A stretch of 64,000 nt of DNA from NCBI RefSeq assembly GCF_023053635.1, contig NC_086173.1, positions 142,075,197 to 142,139,196 on the forward strand, written 5' to 3'. The stretch's first letter is position 1, and every line of letters begins with the position of its first letter. Below the pieces are notes generated by a model. That model was not told the origin of the DNA and made no database searches. It saw only the letters and a list, made by a program, of their open reading frames with translations. Below are positions 10,729 to 23,600 of this stretch, one piece after another. The DNA comes from Elgaria multicarinata webbii. Lineage: Eukaryota > Chordata > Lepidosauria > Squamata > Anguidae. The translations under genes and the position numbers were made by a program.

Positions 10729-11044
10729 TAGTGCACCCTCAAAATCTGCTCTGGAGAGCAGATGGGAAGGGCACATAGCAGGGTGCAGGAAAAGAAGAGG
10801 AATGGGAAGTCCCCGTGTGTTGTGTTGGATGGAACCCACATTTACTTTGAGGCTGTTCATTATAGACTTTGCTGAAGCTAAGCAGCTCTGCTGCTTTCAG
10901 TTCAATGGCAGGATATAAATTTATTAAACATATAGTCCATAATACATCAATTGCTCTGTCTCCTAACACCTGTAACGTTGTGTACCCCACTGGTCCTGGT
11001 CCTGACTCTGATGTGCACGGGCCTCAAACTGAGGGCCACCAGGG

Positions 11045-11372
11045 TTAGGGATATCGAGATTTTATGAAATCCATTCCATCTGCGTTTCACAGATTCTCCA
11101 ATGTCTTTCGTTTCATCATCTGCACATTGATAGAAACAGGGTGGGGCTTTTTTTAGGGATGTACAAGAATTTCATTCCTAGTGGCTAATCTGATCAAGCA
11201 TCAGCACAAGTGCGAATTAGTGCAAATGCAAATTTGTGCAAATCCCCTCCAAAGGTAAGTAACTGGTTTGCATGACGTCTGTGCAACTTCTGAAAAGACA
11301 ACCCTCAGGTCAGATTCATAGGAATCTGAACTCATTTTAATTTGTTGCATATTTCAGTGAACATCCCTAACA
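11045..11372. repeat. Interspersed repeat shared with 58358-58672
   Basis: Shares 'ccatctgcgtttcac', 'cagattcat.ggaat' and 'gaactcatttt.aat' in the same order with 58358-58672. Family unknown. Confidence 0.5.
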
Positions 11373-11498
11373 AGGGTGTATGGCCAGCGTGCGCTACCAT
11401 GGAGGAGGCATGACTAGCCCATGTGATCTCACTGTTCCTCATACATGTTCAGCGGATACCCCTCAAATTATTTTGGCATAAATCAGGCATACTCCTTT

Positions 11499-13560
11499 CT
11501 TTCTTTCTTTCAACATAAATTTATTATAACGTCGCAAATATACAAAACAAAGCAAAAAAACAAATTCCTTCTGAAATGAACCCAGCATATAATTCCATAT
11601 AAATGAAAAGAGAAAGAGAATGGATTAATATTACCTTGAAATTTATCATTCCCAAATGCAACAAATGTAACCCGTTTTTCAACAAACTTATTTTCCAGTA
11701 AGCAATTTTCTCTTGCACGAATAAAATAGTTTCATCATTGTTGCAATATCCCAAATTCTAAAAAAACACCAACCACCATCTTATAAAGGGGGAGAGCCCT
11801 GCATTTCTTCCAAAGAGCAGCTATTGAGATTTTGGCAGTCATAAACTAAATTAATAACCATTTCTATATCACCATCCTCTACATAGCCTTTAAGATAATT
11901 TAACTCTCAGTGGATCAGCCAATATTCTGAGAAGTATCCAATGCTGCCGGTCCACATGCAAGACCACTGCTGCTTTTGTTCCATACATGGCCGGCACCTC
12001 TGATTTGGTTGCATATGCGGACCCAATCCCTTGTGCAATGGAGATTTAGCACTTCTGGGGGCAAGCTCCAAAATGAGCAGGAACGCTCGTTTGTGCATCA
12101 GGGCAGGGAGACCTCCCTTATGTGAGCTCCGCTGACCTAATCCATTCAAGAAATGAGGATAGCCACTCATTTTGGGTTGCCTCCAGAAGTGCTAAACCTC
12201 CCTTCTGAAAGTAGAGGGTGCTGCTTGCAGAACAGAATTGATGGGAGCGCCCACGCACGGCCAGTCACCATTGGATTCTGCCCTTAATATACAATGATTT
12301 CCTCAACGTAAAGTAAAATACTACACCAGTACGGCTTGATATTTTCACAGTGCTAAAAGATATGTAAATAATCTGCTTTTAATTGTCCACACCTCCAACA
12401 TCTCTCATGTCCTAATCTATATATCTTTTTTTTCTTTTATGATGTTAAGTACCATTACTGCAAAGTTTTCAACATGTTTTGTTAACATGTTATCCCATAT
12501 CCCAGTGTTATCCCATATCCATTGTCAAACCTCTGTTGACAAAACCGTATCTAGATCTTTCTCCCATTTTTCCTGATATCTTGATATAGCTCTAATTTGT
12601 ATACCCTTTAGGACTGCATAGACTTATACCAGATGGGATTTTATAAAGTATTTCAAACTGTGATAACTACATAACTAGACTGTAAAGTTATGTCTTATTT
12701 GAAAATACGAGGAGCCTACTTTAGCCTGCAACTAGCTGTTTTTGTGCTTCTGCAAGATGATAACATTCTCATCTTTGACAAAGTCTATCTCTTAAAATCT
12801 CTCGTCTGTTTGTTAATTTATATCTGATGTAAGTGATGATAAATCTCATATGATCCTATCTTTATACTTAGCCCATAAGTCAAAAATTGCTTTAACACAT
12901 GGGTTCCCCAATATCTTAATCTTATCGTCTTTCCTAAGACACCATAAAGCATCTTTTAAAATGAATATTGACCATTCTGCTCATAACATTCTACTGCTGT
13001 TTTTTTTAATCAAGTCTAACATTAATCAATCAACAATATTTCAAGAATAAAGACATATTCACCATTTGTAATGCCCCCATACCTCCAGATTTGTGGCAGT
13101 AGGGGTCTAATTCTGCACGTGGCAATTTGCAATACAGTTGTCATGCGTTGGTGATGCTGAAACTCTCCATAGGTTGGGTTTTTTCCAATAGCCATCACAT
13201 GCTGAGATTATTAAAATGTATAGGAACATGTCGTAAAATTAGAGCATAAAGAATTGGTCCCATATACTAGCTCTGAGAAGCTAGAGAAGCAGTTTAGTCT
13301 CCTTTTTTTTTAGAAACAAAGAGCCGTTCCCAATGAACTTGCCGTCTACCTAAGAACCATGCAAATCATGGGTGAACTGTTTAACTCATTTTATCAAACA
13401 ACCCTTTCTAGCAGAGATGGTTGAACTTTTAGTAGACATTACTTCTCCCCCGCCCCTCTCCGTCGCCTAGGAGTTTAAAACATTACCAAATACTCCAAAC
13501 CCATTGTAAATTATTGTCAACATGATTTACCTATATGGTCAGATATGATCTCAGCTTAAT
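11499..13560 (-). mobile_element. L1-clade LINE relic, ORF2 C-terminal part and 3' end
   Basis: The minus strand near 12420-12310 reads a CW.C..........H..C block (RCWRCGQLKADYLHIFWHCE). 11880-11700 reads the following ISIAALWKKC.. region typical of L1 ORF2 ends. 12900-12830 reads NPCVKAIFDLWAKYKDRI. A (GAAA)-type tail sits at 11499-11512. Many stops and frame breaks show age. Confidence 0.65.
11905..12288. repeat. Insert within the L1 relic, palindromic
   Basis: Breaks the L1 coding continuity between the CW.C block and the IAALWKK block. Contains the inverted pair 'tttagcacttctgg' / 'ccagaagtgctaaa'. Family not recognised. Confidence 0.5.
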
Positions 13561-13908
13561 TTAAACTGGAACTAGCTTGCCTATCGCTTAGTATTGACCA
13601 GTCTTGCCAGTTCCTTTACAACTGGTATAGGGCCTGTTAGAGGGTCCAGTCACAAAAATGTTGTGAAAATTTAAAAAATTGTGACAACTACAAAAATTTC
13701 TAGGCTCAGCCAAAGTTCTAGATTGGGAGTGGGGTTGCTTCTCTATGTGTTGCTGGACTACAACTCCCATCTTCACTGACCACTGTCAATGCTGCCTGAG
13801 ACTGATGAGAGTTATAGTACAACAACGTCTGCAGGTACTGAGTGCTAGGTTCTTTTCTCTTTAAAGACAACTCTATTTTGCTTTACAAAACGTGTGAATT
13901 TATTACTA

Positions 13909-14090
13909 CCGTATTTCTTCTATTCTAAGACGCACTTTTCCCCCAATATAAACATCTCTAAAAACAGGGTGCGTCTTAGAATCACAGGTGCATTAATTAT
14001 TTCTTAGAATCAAAGCATTTTTTCTGTTGGTGGTACTGAAATTAGTGTGCGTCTTACAATTGATGGCGTCTTAGAATCGAAGAAATATGG
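13909..14090 (+). mobile_element. Tc1/mariner-like MITE, copy 1
   Basis: Ends 'ccgtatttctt' and 'gaagaaatatgg', flanked by TA on both sides. Interior 'tgcgtcttagaatc' is shared with copies at 39446 and 56138. Confidence 0.75.
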
Positions 14091-14542
14091 TAATACACTG
14101 TGCATTACTTACAAAATGTGTGACACAGCAAGCGTGATCCATCAAAAGTCTGTTCTACCCCTCCTTTTTATTGATACGAGAGAAAATATTTGTCTCAAAC
14201 TCACTCAACTTGTCAAGTATGTGCATGCTTCACTTACAATGAGCTTGCAGCGACCCACACAATATTCTTGGCAATTATTCTAAGTTTTGTCAACATCAAC
14301 ATTCTGCTCTCCGTCAATCCAGGCATTTAGTAATGCTTTGAAGTTCATTGTTCTCTGCACAGTCTAATTATTCACCTGCACTGCTGCACAAAGTAGAGAG
14401 AGAAATAGAGGGACTGGTAGAGGTATGCAGCAGAAGTATTCCCATAGTCTTTGCGTGATCCTCAGGTGCTTCTGGTTTTCCTCAAACCACAGAATGAGCC
14501 CATGGCTAAGACAAAATGTTTGTGAACCACAACACACTAGAA

Positions 14543-14665
14543 CAGCATTCCCCAACCTGGTGCCCTCCATATGTTTTGGACTTCAACTCCCATCAGCCCC
14601 AGTCTGCATGGAATTCTGGGAGTTGTGATCCAAAACATCTGGAAGTCACCAGGGTGGGGAAGGCG
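14543..14665. repeat. hAT-like MITE ('aacctggtgccctccagatg' family)
   Basis: 'cagcattccccaacctggtg' and 'caccagggtggggaaggc' are inverted, with a core 'aactcccatcagcccc' and 'gggagttgtgatcc'. See the exact 8-bp duplication of the copy at 18732. Confidence 0.8.
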
Positions 14666-15247
14666 GCTTTGGGATATGTCCCTCTGAAGTGCTCCGTATA
14701 TTATATTGCCACAGAAACTGGTATCTGTTGCAGATTTCAGGTACGGAACACATGAGTTCACATGCTCTTATGGTCAGGCTCCCTACCCTTCTGGCAAACA
14801 CCATTGACATGGATGATGGGGGGGGGGAACTCATTATGTAATGGCCCCAATTCACTCCATGAGTTCCAGAAGATGACACAACACCAAGGGCAAGGAGAGG
14901 AATTGACCGTAGAGTTGCCACTCCTTGTGGTGAATGTAATGGTTGTTAACCATGCACAAGCCACCTTGAGAATCCATGGCTTGTTATTAGATTGTTGTTA
15001 GGTTCTTATTTGAAGGTGTCCTCTATTTGATAGGCTCTATTGATGGGCTTATGGGAAAAAACCTAAGAAGGGAACAACAGGGGGCTTGAAGTTGCCCATC
15101 AATACTTTGCACCTAGATCGCAGACTGAGCAGGCAGACCGTTCACCTGGTCAGTCTTCCTCAGTGTGGTGAGATGTGTTGTATTTTTATGCAATGAATGC
15201 CTATCAGTATAAGCCTAGCCTCCTATGTACTATTTCATACCCAGGCC

Positions 15248-15697
15248 AACCGTCCCAAACCTGGTGCCTTCCAGATGTGTCAGACTACAGCTCCCAGCAT
15301 CCCCATCAGCCAGCATGGTGGGATGATGGGAGTTGTAGTGTAGGGTGACCATATGGAAAGGAGGACAGGGCCTTGGTATCTTTAACAGTTGTATTGAAAA
15401 GGGAATTTCAGCAGGTGTCATTTGTATGCATGCAGCACCTGGTGAAATCCCCTCTTCATCACCACAGTGAAAACTGCAGGAGCTATACTAGAGTGACCAG
15501 ATACAAAAGAGGGAAGGGCTCCTGCAGCTTTCACTTTTGTGATGATGAGGGAATTTCACCAGGTGCCACATGCATACCAATGACACCTGCTGACATTCCC
15601 TTTTCTATGCAACAGTTAAAGATACAGGAGCCCTGTCCTCCTTTCCATAGGGTCACCCAGTCTAACACATTTGGATGGCACCATATTGGGGAAGGCA
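15248..15697. repeat. hAT-like MITE ('aacctggtgccctccagatg' family) split by another MITE
   Basis: 15248-15340 is the left arm. The right arm resumes at 15661 ('cacatttggatggcacca...ggggaaggca'). The element at 15341-15660 sits between them. Confidence 0.7.
15341..15660. repeat. hAT-like palindromic MITE ('tagggtgaccatatg' family)
   Basis: Starts 'tagggtgaccatatgg' and ends 'ccatagggtcaccca'. Internal arms 'cctgtat..ttaacagtt' and 'aatttcagcaggtgtcat' recur inverted. About 320 bp. Confidence 0.8.
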
Positions 15698-15767
15698 GGT
15701 AGAGAAAATACTAAGCTAAATGGACCAATGGCCTTACTTGGTATAGGCAGCTTCCTATGTTCCTATT
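15697..15767 (+). mobile_element. CR1-like LINE/SINE tail fragment
   Basis: 'aatggaccaatggcctta' then 'ggcagcttcctatgttcc', the tail also seen at 38908 and 59222. Confidence 0.55.
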
Positions 15768-16184
15768 CCCATTTTACAGTCGGGGGCCTAAAACTGAATG
15801 ACAACAAATTCATGGCAGAGCAGGCCTTGGTACAGACTTTTCTTAGGCCCTATAGCTCTCCAGCGTCTGGCTACGGTATTCCCCACATAGCTTGCAGACT
15901 CATTGAGCGAGGTTCTAGCTTTCATAGCTAAGAAAACAGTGTTTGAAATTGTGCAGGGCTTGTCTGGAAAAGATCCACTGGTTGAGCCTTGCCCAAGGGC
16001 TCTCAAAAACCTGGAGCCGGCTCTGGTTCAAAGGAAGGAGCTCTTCAAAGAAACAGTTCAAGTAATGGCGCTGCGCAGTTCTGAGATAAGACCTTGTGTT
16101 GTATGAGGCGAGGGCGATTTGCAGCAAGGAACGCCTGTGAAAAATATTTTTTAAAAAATGGTGTCAAACCTAAACAAAACCAGC

Positions 16185-16292
16185 CTTTTTGTGGTGAGGA
16201 AATTTCACCAGGTTCTCCATATTTATACAAATGACTCAATACAACTGTTAAAGATACAGGAGCCCTGTCCTCCTTTTCATATGGTCACCCTA
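16185..16292. repeat. Right half of 'tagggtgaccatatg' MITE
   Basis: 'gaaatttcaccaggttctcc' through 'ttcatatggtcaccctag', matching the right arm of 18998-19317. Confidence 0.75.
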
Positions 16293-16689
16293 GAACAGCA
16301 GTTTCTCTTATAGAAAATAATTCGGTTGTGGAAGGCTTCGCTGGACCCACCATTCCTGTGGCGTTTAATTGTAGCACTGAACTTTTCACCCCAATTATGC
16401 TGATGTAATCGGTTGTGATCTGTTTTTCCCCTCTGTTTTTCTCTCTCCATAGCAGTGGGATACTAGTCCTGTTAGCATGCAACAGGAAGCTGTTCAGCAC
16501 TGTGAATTCATTTTTTTACCCCAAAAAAGTTCTCTTTGAACTTTATCTGATTTTAATTCACTTAACACTACCCTACTTCCTCTCGGCTTTCACGTTGACT
16601 TCTGGAATCTCTCAGCGAATATAGGATGCAGGTTGACATGGCAGGCAGAGGGGGCAGGTTGGAAGGGGGAGAAATGGAGTTCAAATGGG

Positions 16690-16870
16690 ACCAGTGTGTG
16701 TGTAGTGGTGAGAGTGTTGGACTAGGTCTTGGGAGATACGGGTCATGGACTCTCAGCCCAGCCTACCTCACAGGGTTGTTGTGAGGATAAAATGGAGAGG
16801 AGGAAGATCACGTAAGCCACTTTGGGATCCTTGCAGGAGGAAAAAAGCAGGATATAAATGAAATACATAA
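16690..16870 (+). mobile_element. tRNA-derived SINE, internally deleted
   Basis: 'gtgtagtggtgagagtgttg' head, then a deletion of the B-box region, then 'cctcacagggttgttgtgag' body and 'aggatataaatgaaat' tail. Confidence 0.75.
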
Positions 16871-17119
16871 ACTTGAACGTTCTTAGGGGGTTCAAAGAAA
16901 AATCATATGTTGAGGGGAGAGTAGGCCCTGCCCATCAGCCATATACCTAACCACCCCCACTGTATCTGCCAGCCAGTCCACTACCAGCCACGTTTGGTGT
17001 CAAAGTATGCTCTGCCACATGAGGGGAGAATCCTGGACTAATCAAGATTACCCACCACCACCACATGCAGGAACTCTATACATAATGGACAGTGCAGGTG
17101 GTGCATGCAGTTGCAAACT

Positions 17120-17172
17120 GGCCAAAGAGCTTCAGCTATGGGGCGGTATATAAATGTAATAAATCATCATCA
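17120..17172 (+). mobile_element. L2 LINE 3' tail remnant
   Basis: 'agagcttcagctatggggcg' followed by 'gtatataaatgtaataaat'. Confidence 0.6.
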
Positions 17173-17483
17173 TCCTGTGACACACAGATGCTCTTTCAAG
17201 GCATGAGGGAGTACAAGTGAACCTCCTCTTCAGAGTCAAAGCATGATGTTATACAGTTAGTCCTCCAAGAGCATAGAAAGGCAAACTAGAATGTCTCGCA
17301 AGATGTTCACTGCAAGTTATTTACTTTGTTTAGGGATAGGAATTGCCCAAATAGTAATTGTGATTCTAATGTTTGACAGCTACAGACTTGAGATTTGCCT
17401 CAAATGTTTCTCTGAGCATGTTTTCTTTTCTTTTCTTTTTTTAATCCAAAGGCCTTCTCTCCGTGTCTCTCTTTCTCTCCTAG

Positions 17484-17658
17484 CATCTATGTATTCTGAA
17501 ATTCAGAGAGAGCGGCCTGATATTGGGAATATCATGGCTCATCCTGACTACATTGATGGAAACCCTGATCTTATCAAACCTAAAAAGCTCCTCAATCCTG
17601 TAAGAGCCTCTAAAAGCCACCAAGAACTTCACAGAGAGCTGCTGATGAATCACAAAAG
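17484..17658 (+). CDS. FAM107A: FAM107A first coding exon
   Basis: A pyrimidine-rich tract ends in an acceptor AG at 17482-17483, only five bases before the ATG at 17489. The exon encodes 56 full codons ending ...RELLMNHK plus two bases of the next codon. The donor is gtgagc at 17659. The same frame is open upstream to 17291, but that stretch contains the polypyrimidine tract and does not resemble FAM107A, so it is read as intron. Confidence 0.93.
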
Positions 17659-20600
17659 GTGAGCGGGGGCAGGAAGAAAAAGGTAATGCACAGTGCCCTA
17701 CCTCAAGCCGTGTAGATCAATGTTTGATCAATGTAGGTTGAAAAGTTGGCCAGTCTCTGCCATTATTATTATTATTATTATTATTATTTATATAGCACCA
17801 TCAATGTACATGATGCTGTACAGATTACACAGTAAATAGCAAGACCCTGCCGCATAGGCTTACAATCTAATAAAGTTGTAGTAAACAATAAGGAGGGAAA
17901 GAGAATGCAAACAGGCACAGGGAAGTGTAAACAGGCACCGGGTAGGGTGAAGCTGACAGTATAGGGTCAGAACAAACTCAATATTTAAAAGCTATAGGGA
18001 AAAGAAAAGTTTTTAGCTGAGTTTTAAAAGCTGTGATTGAGTTTGTAGTTCTCAAGTGTTCTGGAAGAGCGTTCCAGGCGTAAGGGGCAGCAGAAGAAAA
18101 AGGACGAAGCCGAGTAAGGGAAGTAGAGGCCCTTGGGCAGGCGAGAAGCATGGCATCAGAGGAGCGGAGAGCACGAGCGGGGCAATAATGTGAGATGAGA
18201 GAGGAAAGATAGGCAGGAGCTAGACCGTGAAAAGCTTTGAAGGTCAACAGGAGAAGTTTATATTGGATTCTGGAGTGAATTGGAAGCCAATGAAGAGATT
18301 TCAGAAGTGGAGTGACATGGTCCGAGCGGCAGGCCAAGAAGATGATCTTGGCGGCAGAGTGGTGGACAGAGACCAGCGGACTGATGTGAGACGAAGGAAG
18401 GCCAGAGAGAAGTGTTATTAGCCACAGGGCCATGTGTTATTAGCCACAGGGACACTGGTGTGCCATGATCTAAGATGAAACGGTTGTATGAGTTGGGTGG
18501 ATGTCCAAGCGAAGCCTGAATGGACACCCTTGGAGAGTGACCTTTTGTTTTTCAGCAGGGCTAATCCATACAGACAGAATCAGTGCAGGTGCCCTCATTT
18601 ATCCTGAAGATGCTCTGCGGTATACCTGCATGAATTCCAAGTGGTCTTGGCCAGTATCGTTACACCAATTGTGAATAGTGACTTGTAGAAAATCCCTTCT
18701 TTATCCCATGGGAAAAATTCATTCCTTAAAACAGCCTTCTCCAACCTGTTGCCCTGCAGATGATCTGAACTTCATCTCCCAACAGCATAGCCAATGGGCA
18801 GGAATGCTGGGTATTGCAGTTCAAAATCTCTGAAGGGCATCAGGTTGGGGAGAGGCTGCCTTAAAACTACAACCCTAAACACACTTATTAGGGAGTAAGC
18901 CTCACTAAACAAATATAGTGGGGCTTACTTCTGCATAAGTATGCATATGATCGTGCTGCATGGATACAACCCCATGCAAACTTAACTGGGAGTTAAGTAG
19001 GGTGACCATATGAAAAGGAGGACAGGGCTCCTGTACCTTGTAACAGTTGCATAGAAAGGGGAATTTCAGCAGGTGTCATTTGTATATATGGAGAACCTGG
19101 TGAAATTTCCTCTTCATCACAGCAGTTAAAGTGCAGGTGCTATACTACTGTGACCAGATTTCAAAGAGGGCAGGGCACCTGCAGCTTTAACTGCTGTGAT
19201 GAAGAGGGAATTTCACCAGGTTCTCCATATATACAAATGACACCTGCTGAAATTCCCTTTTCAATACAACTGTTAAAGATACAGGAGCCCTGTCCTCTTT
19301 TTCATATGGTCACCCTAAGTTAAGCCACACCAAATGCTCTGAGCTTTTCTATATAATGCATTAATTGTGTGCTCATCATTCCTTAGATATAGGTGATTAC
19401 CAGTTCTTTAAACGATATTATGACCCTTCAGATTCACTTGTTTTTTAAGAGCACTTTCAGAGCTTTTTAAAATATTAATGAAAGTGGAAGAAAACATTTT
19501 TTCTACTTGTGTAATTATATTATTCCGCTACAGCACAGTGCCACCTAGAGGTGACAAAAATCATGAAAGGAAAAACTCTTTGTATAGATCTCAGATCTCA
19601 ATTCTGTCACTAAACTAAAATGTAGATAGAGCACACACAGTCTCATGTAGAAAAGCTTTCTGTGGGATATAGAGGTGTCCTGGGCTCTTGAAATGGTTGC
19701 ACCCAAGCATCTTCTTCCTCTCTGCAAAGCCCTGCAGCTCCTTTTTAAACATATGAACCGAGAGCAACGAAGGAGGTGAGATGATGGGTTGAACACGAGC
19801 AGAGGAAGACTTGTGCCAAATCTGATCGGCCACAGGCAGTGGTGCAGCGAGGGTTGGACTTTGGGGGCAAAGTCCAGGGCCCTACAGTCCAGGGGGGAGC
19901 TCAATTGACTGCCCAGAGAGTGGCAGGGGATGAGGGCATCAGGACAGCAAAAGCAAAACTCCATTTTAGGGTTCCGTGATTTAAGTGGGTGTAAAAGGCA
20001 AAACTGTAGGCCTCCTAAGTTTTTAAAATCAGGGTTGGCAAACAGTTTTGTTGTTATTCTAACATATCAGGGACGAAGAAGAGCAATGTTAGTTATGTGG
20101 TGTTTCACAACTGAAATAATACAGATGGAAGTCTGCAGGGTGGATGGGGGCTATATGGCCATGAAGTCCAGGGTCTAAAATTACTTTGCTGCACCACTGA
20201 ACATACCCGGAAGTGTTTTTCTGCCCCAGAATGTGCCCATAGCATCGTTCGGTTTACTAGCTCCAAGGTCGGAGACAGGGGCCTTAGCTAGACCGAAGGA
20301 TTATCCCAGGCAAATAGAGCGGTCGTCCTTGCCTGCTCCCAGGATCCCCTGTGTGTCATTTGGATGCCCAGGGATGATCCCAGGACAATCCCAGGATATA
20401 GGCCTGGTCTAGCCATGGCCAGGGACTCCCACCTTGGAGCCAGTAAACTGTGGTCCCCGCCCCCCTTGAAGCCAGCATGGAGAGAACCATGCCGACTACC
20501 TCTCCACACTTGAAAACCTGAGCATGGAGGTGGGGAAAAGTGGAGATTCTAGGGTCCAGCCTCCTTCCCTCCCACTCCAAAGCGCTGCAGCTCCAAAGCG

Positions 20601-23600
20601 CTGCAGACGGGTGAAATCGCCCATCTAGCAAAAATGCAGGGCAGCTGGAACACAGAGATGAGGTTCACCTCCATGCTCCAGCCATCCTACATTAGGATAC
20701 TCAGCAGCTTCCAACTTCAGAGTCTGCCGATTAACAACACAGGATTGCACCCAGATAGGTTGTGTAGAAGAGGGCATTTCGGCAAGGTGTAGTTTTCATG
20801 ACAAGCTATACCTGCTGGTATCAGATGCAGGAACCCCGTCCACTTTTGTACATGGTCACTCTAACGAAGAAGCAACTTCTTGGTTTTTTTTAATGGACAC
20901 ATTAGATAGGTCTAGTATATGCGAACATTTGTGTGAACATATACATGGCTGTCTTCATGTTGTTCACGCAAAATTTCAAAGTCCTTTTATCTTTACTTAA
21001 AATAGCAAAGTTGGATTGAACATGTACCTCTCTAGTTCTGTTCAGACAATTCACATTTCATAAACTCTTCTTGGTTTCTTGTGGCGTCAACAGAGTCAAA
21101 AGAATGTCAAGCATGACCCAAAATTTCTCAAAGCCCTGCAAAGAGGTATAGATGAAAGGAAGATGACGAGTTTCTAAAGATCCTTCTAGATAAAGGCGGG
21201 AGAGGAGCTGGTAAATATCCTGTCTGTTTCCCAGCCACATCCGCTACCTTTATTTGTTTTACGAAGCACGGACTTGTTTGAAAAGGGCAGGCAGGAAGAA
21301 GTTTGTGCATTTAAAAGCACAAATATTAAGCATGTAGGCTGACCATGCGTTTGTGAACATGAGCGTTCAGCCCTGCCCATCACTGAAATGGTGCCCTTGA
21401 GAGCTTCTTCAAAATTTAATTCAACCCTCGGGCTAAAAAACAGTTTCCAATCCCTGACCTAGTCCGAAAGGCAGGCTGACCCTGATAGTAACAGAAACTA
21501 TTCCACAAAGGGAAAGGAGTCTTCCATTCTCTAACCTGCATTACTAAAGTCATAGAATCATAGAATAGCAGAGTTGGAAGGGGCCTACAAGGCCATCGAG
21601 TCCAACCTCCTGCTCAATGCAGGAATCCACCCTAAAGCATCCCTGACAGATGCTTGTCCAGCTGTTAGTACAGTGGGAAAGGCCGTTTAATGCCTGCGCT
21701 GCTGATCTTAAGAATGGATTCAAATGGCAAACAGTGATAACCAGGAACTATTTGTTGGGCGGGGGGACGGACAATGCCAGGTATTTAGAGTAAAGTAGTA
21801 GTAGTAGTAGTAGTATTCAAGCATGAGATTGTTGGTTAAATTACTCCCCCTGCTGGAGTAGGTGGAAAGGGCCTACGATTTAAAAGTTAGTTAATGCTAA
21901 TAAATAACATCAATTATAAACTTAATTAAAACTGTATTTGTTTGTTAGTACATATAATAATTTCATACCATATAAGGGTACATCCAGTTGATCACAGGGA
22001 GTGACAGGGAGGATAAAAACCATATAGGATGACATCTTTGCAGTGATGCACACACTTCATCAGATCTGAAAATGCCTAGCTGATCAACCCAGGGTTTTCC
22101 ATGTGGTGCTTCAGTTTGGGGGATTAAGCAGAAAGGAGGAACAGCTGAGTCTGGGCGAGTTTGCAGCGTGCCCCTTCACGGGAACAGGCAGAAGCTAGCT
22201 GAAGGCTCATGCATCTGACAACAATTCCCAATCACCACAATCCCCATAAAAGACTTGCCAGAACACAGAAGCGAGGCTGGAAGCAACTATTGTTCTTGGA
22301 GCCTTGTCTTTGTTGCTTGCATACCAGCTCCTTGATCTTGCCTGGACTTATCCTGACCTTGGACTGGACCCTGACTACTCTTTGACGCTTTCCTGAATCC
22401 AGTGCTGTTGTTTAACCCAGCTTCTGACAGATACTTCAGCTTTTGACGACAGACTGTTTGTTGACATTTACATCCTGCTTATGAAGTTTAACGCTGGTGA
22501 TTTATGACATTCCAGATGTTTTTCATTGCCATGCACTGATGAGGACCTCTCAGGGATGTACAACCCTCTTGATTCCCATCACCTTCTTCTTGGGGAAAAG
22601 AAACTCTGCTGTGTTCAGTCAGCCAGACTCTTATACCTTGGAGGATCCCAACCACTTCCCTATCATATCCATCCAGGCTTAACTGAGAGGATAAATCAGC
22701 GAATGCTTGGCCATACCAGTCTTCACCGTGTGTCCACATTTTTGTAGGAGTCAGGCTGCCCACCTCTCCCTGCCAGGGTTCCTTCTGTGCTTTTAAAGTT
22801 GCATTTATGTGCAGAAATTAATCAGGTGAAGCTTCTTCTGGTCTGTAGATGTAGCAATGGGAAAACATAACCCCTGGCCAATTTCTGCTTGTTAACACAG
22901 CTGTTGAAGACACCACACCCTTAATCCATGTACTAACGTTCTTGGCAAGTTAGCCATGTGTCATTGGTGTTACAAAAACTGTGTGTACAACTTCACATTC
23001 TATAAGAGGGAAATACAAGTATTTTCCCAATGAAACAAAAATTCTGCGATCAGAATGCATATTCAGGTCCATTTGATTGTCTTGTGATTGTGGGGAGTTC
23101 ATGCCAAAGAAAAGTCATGCGGGTCTCTGAATGTTTTTGTTTCTAGTGGCCAGTTTTCAAAGACTTTAACAGAACTCCTCAAGTGCAAAGTGAAGCATAT
23201 AAAGATAAAGAAACCATGTTTTAAAGGACCTAAATATTTCCCAACCTATGATCAACAAAATGGCATGGAAAGAGAACAAGCTGAATGTGGATGTGTGTGA
23301 TAATCGGGTGTTTGTGTTTATGTGTGTGTGAATGGGGTGAGTATATGAATACATGCCGGTTTTGTATGCCTGCTTGAGACTTTGGCCCTCCCGACTCCCA
23401 ATATGCAGATCTTGACCACTTTCCCCTGAAAGAACGTGGAGCCCTGGAGGAAAATATTCCCTATCCTGACTTAAAGAGTAATAATTTTGCAGCAAGGTAA
23501 ACCTCTTTCAGAAATGTATTTCCATAACTGGAGCATGCAGAATGGGGGGTGGAGCCTGACGGTTCAATGGAGTGGTAAACTTTTTCTCGGCTCCGGAGAA

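Noticed and set aside
14364-15001. Cluster of overlapping short frames on both strands
   Set aside because: Explained by chance and by the MITE at 14543. The codon content shows no protein-like pattern.
17291-17488. Open frame continuous with FAM107A exon 1, offering a longer N-terminus
   Set aside because: It crosses a polypyrimidine tract and acceptor AG, resembles no FAM107A isoform I know, and the 144-residue product from 17489 equals the human length.
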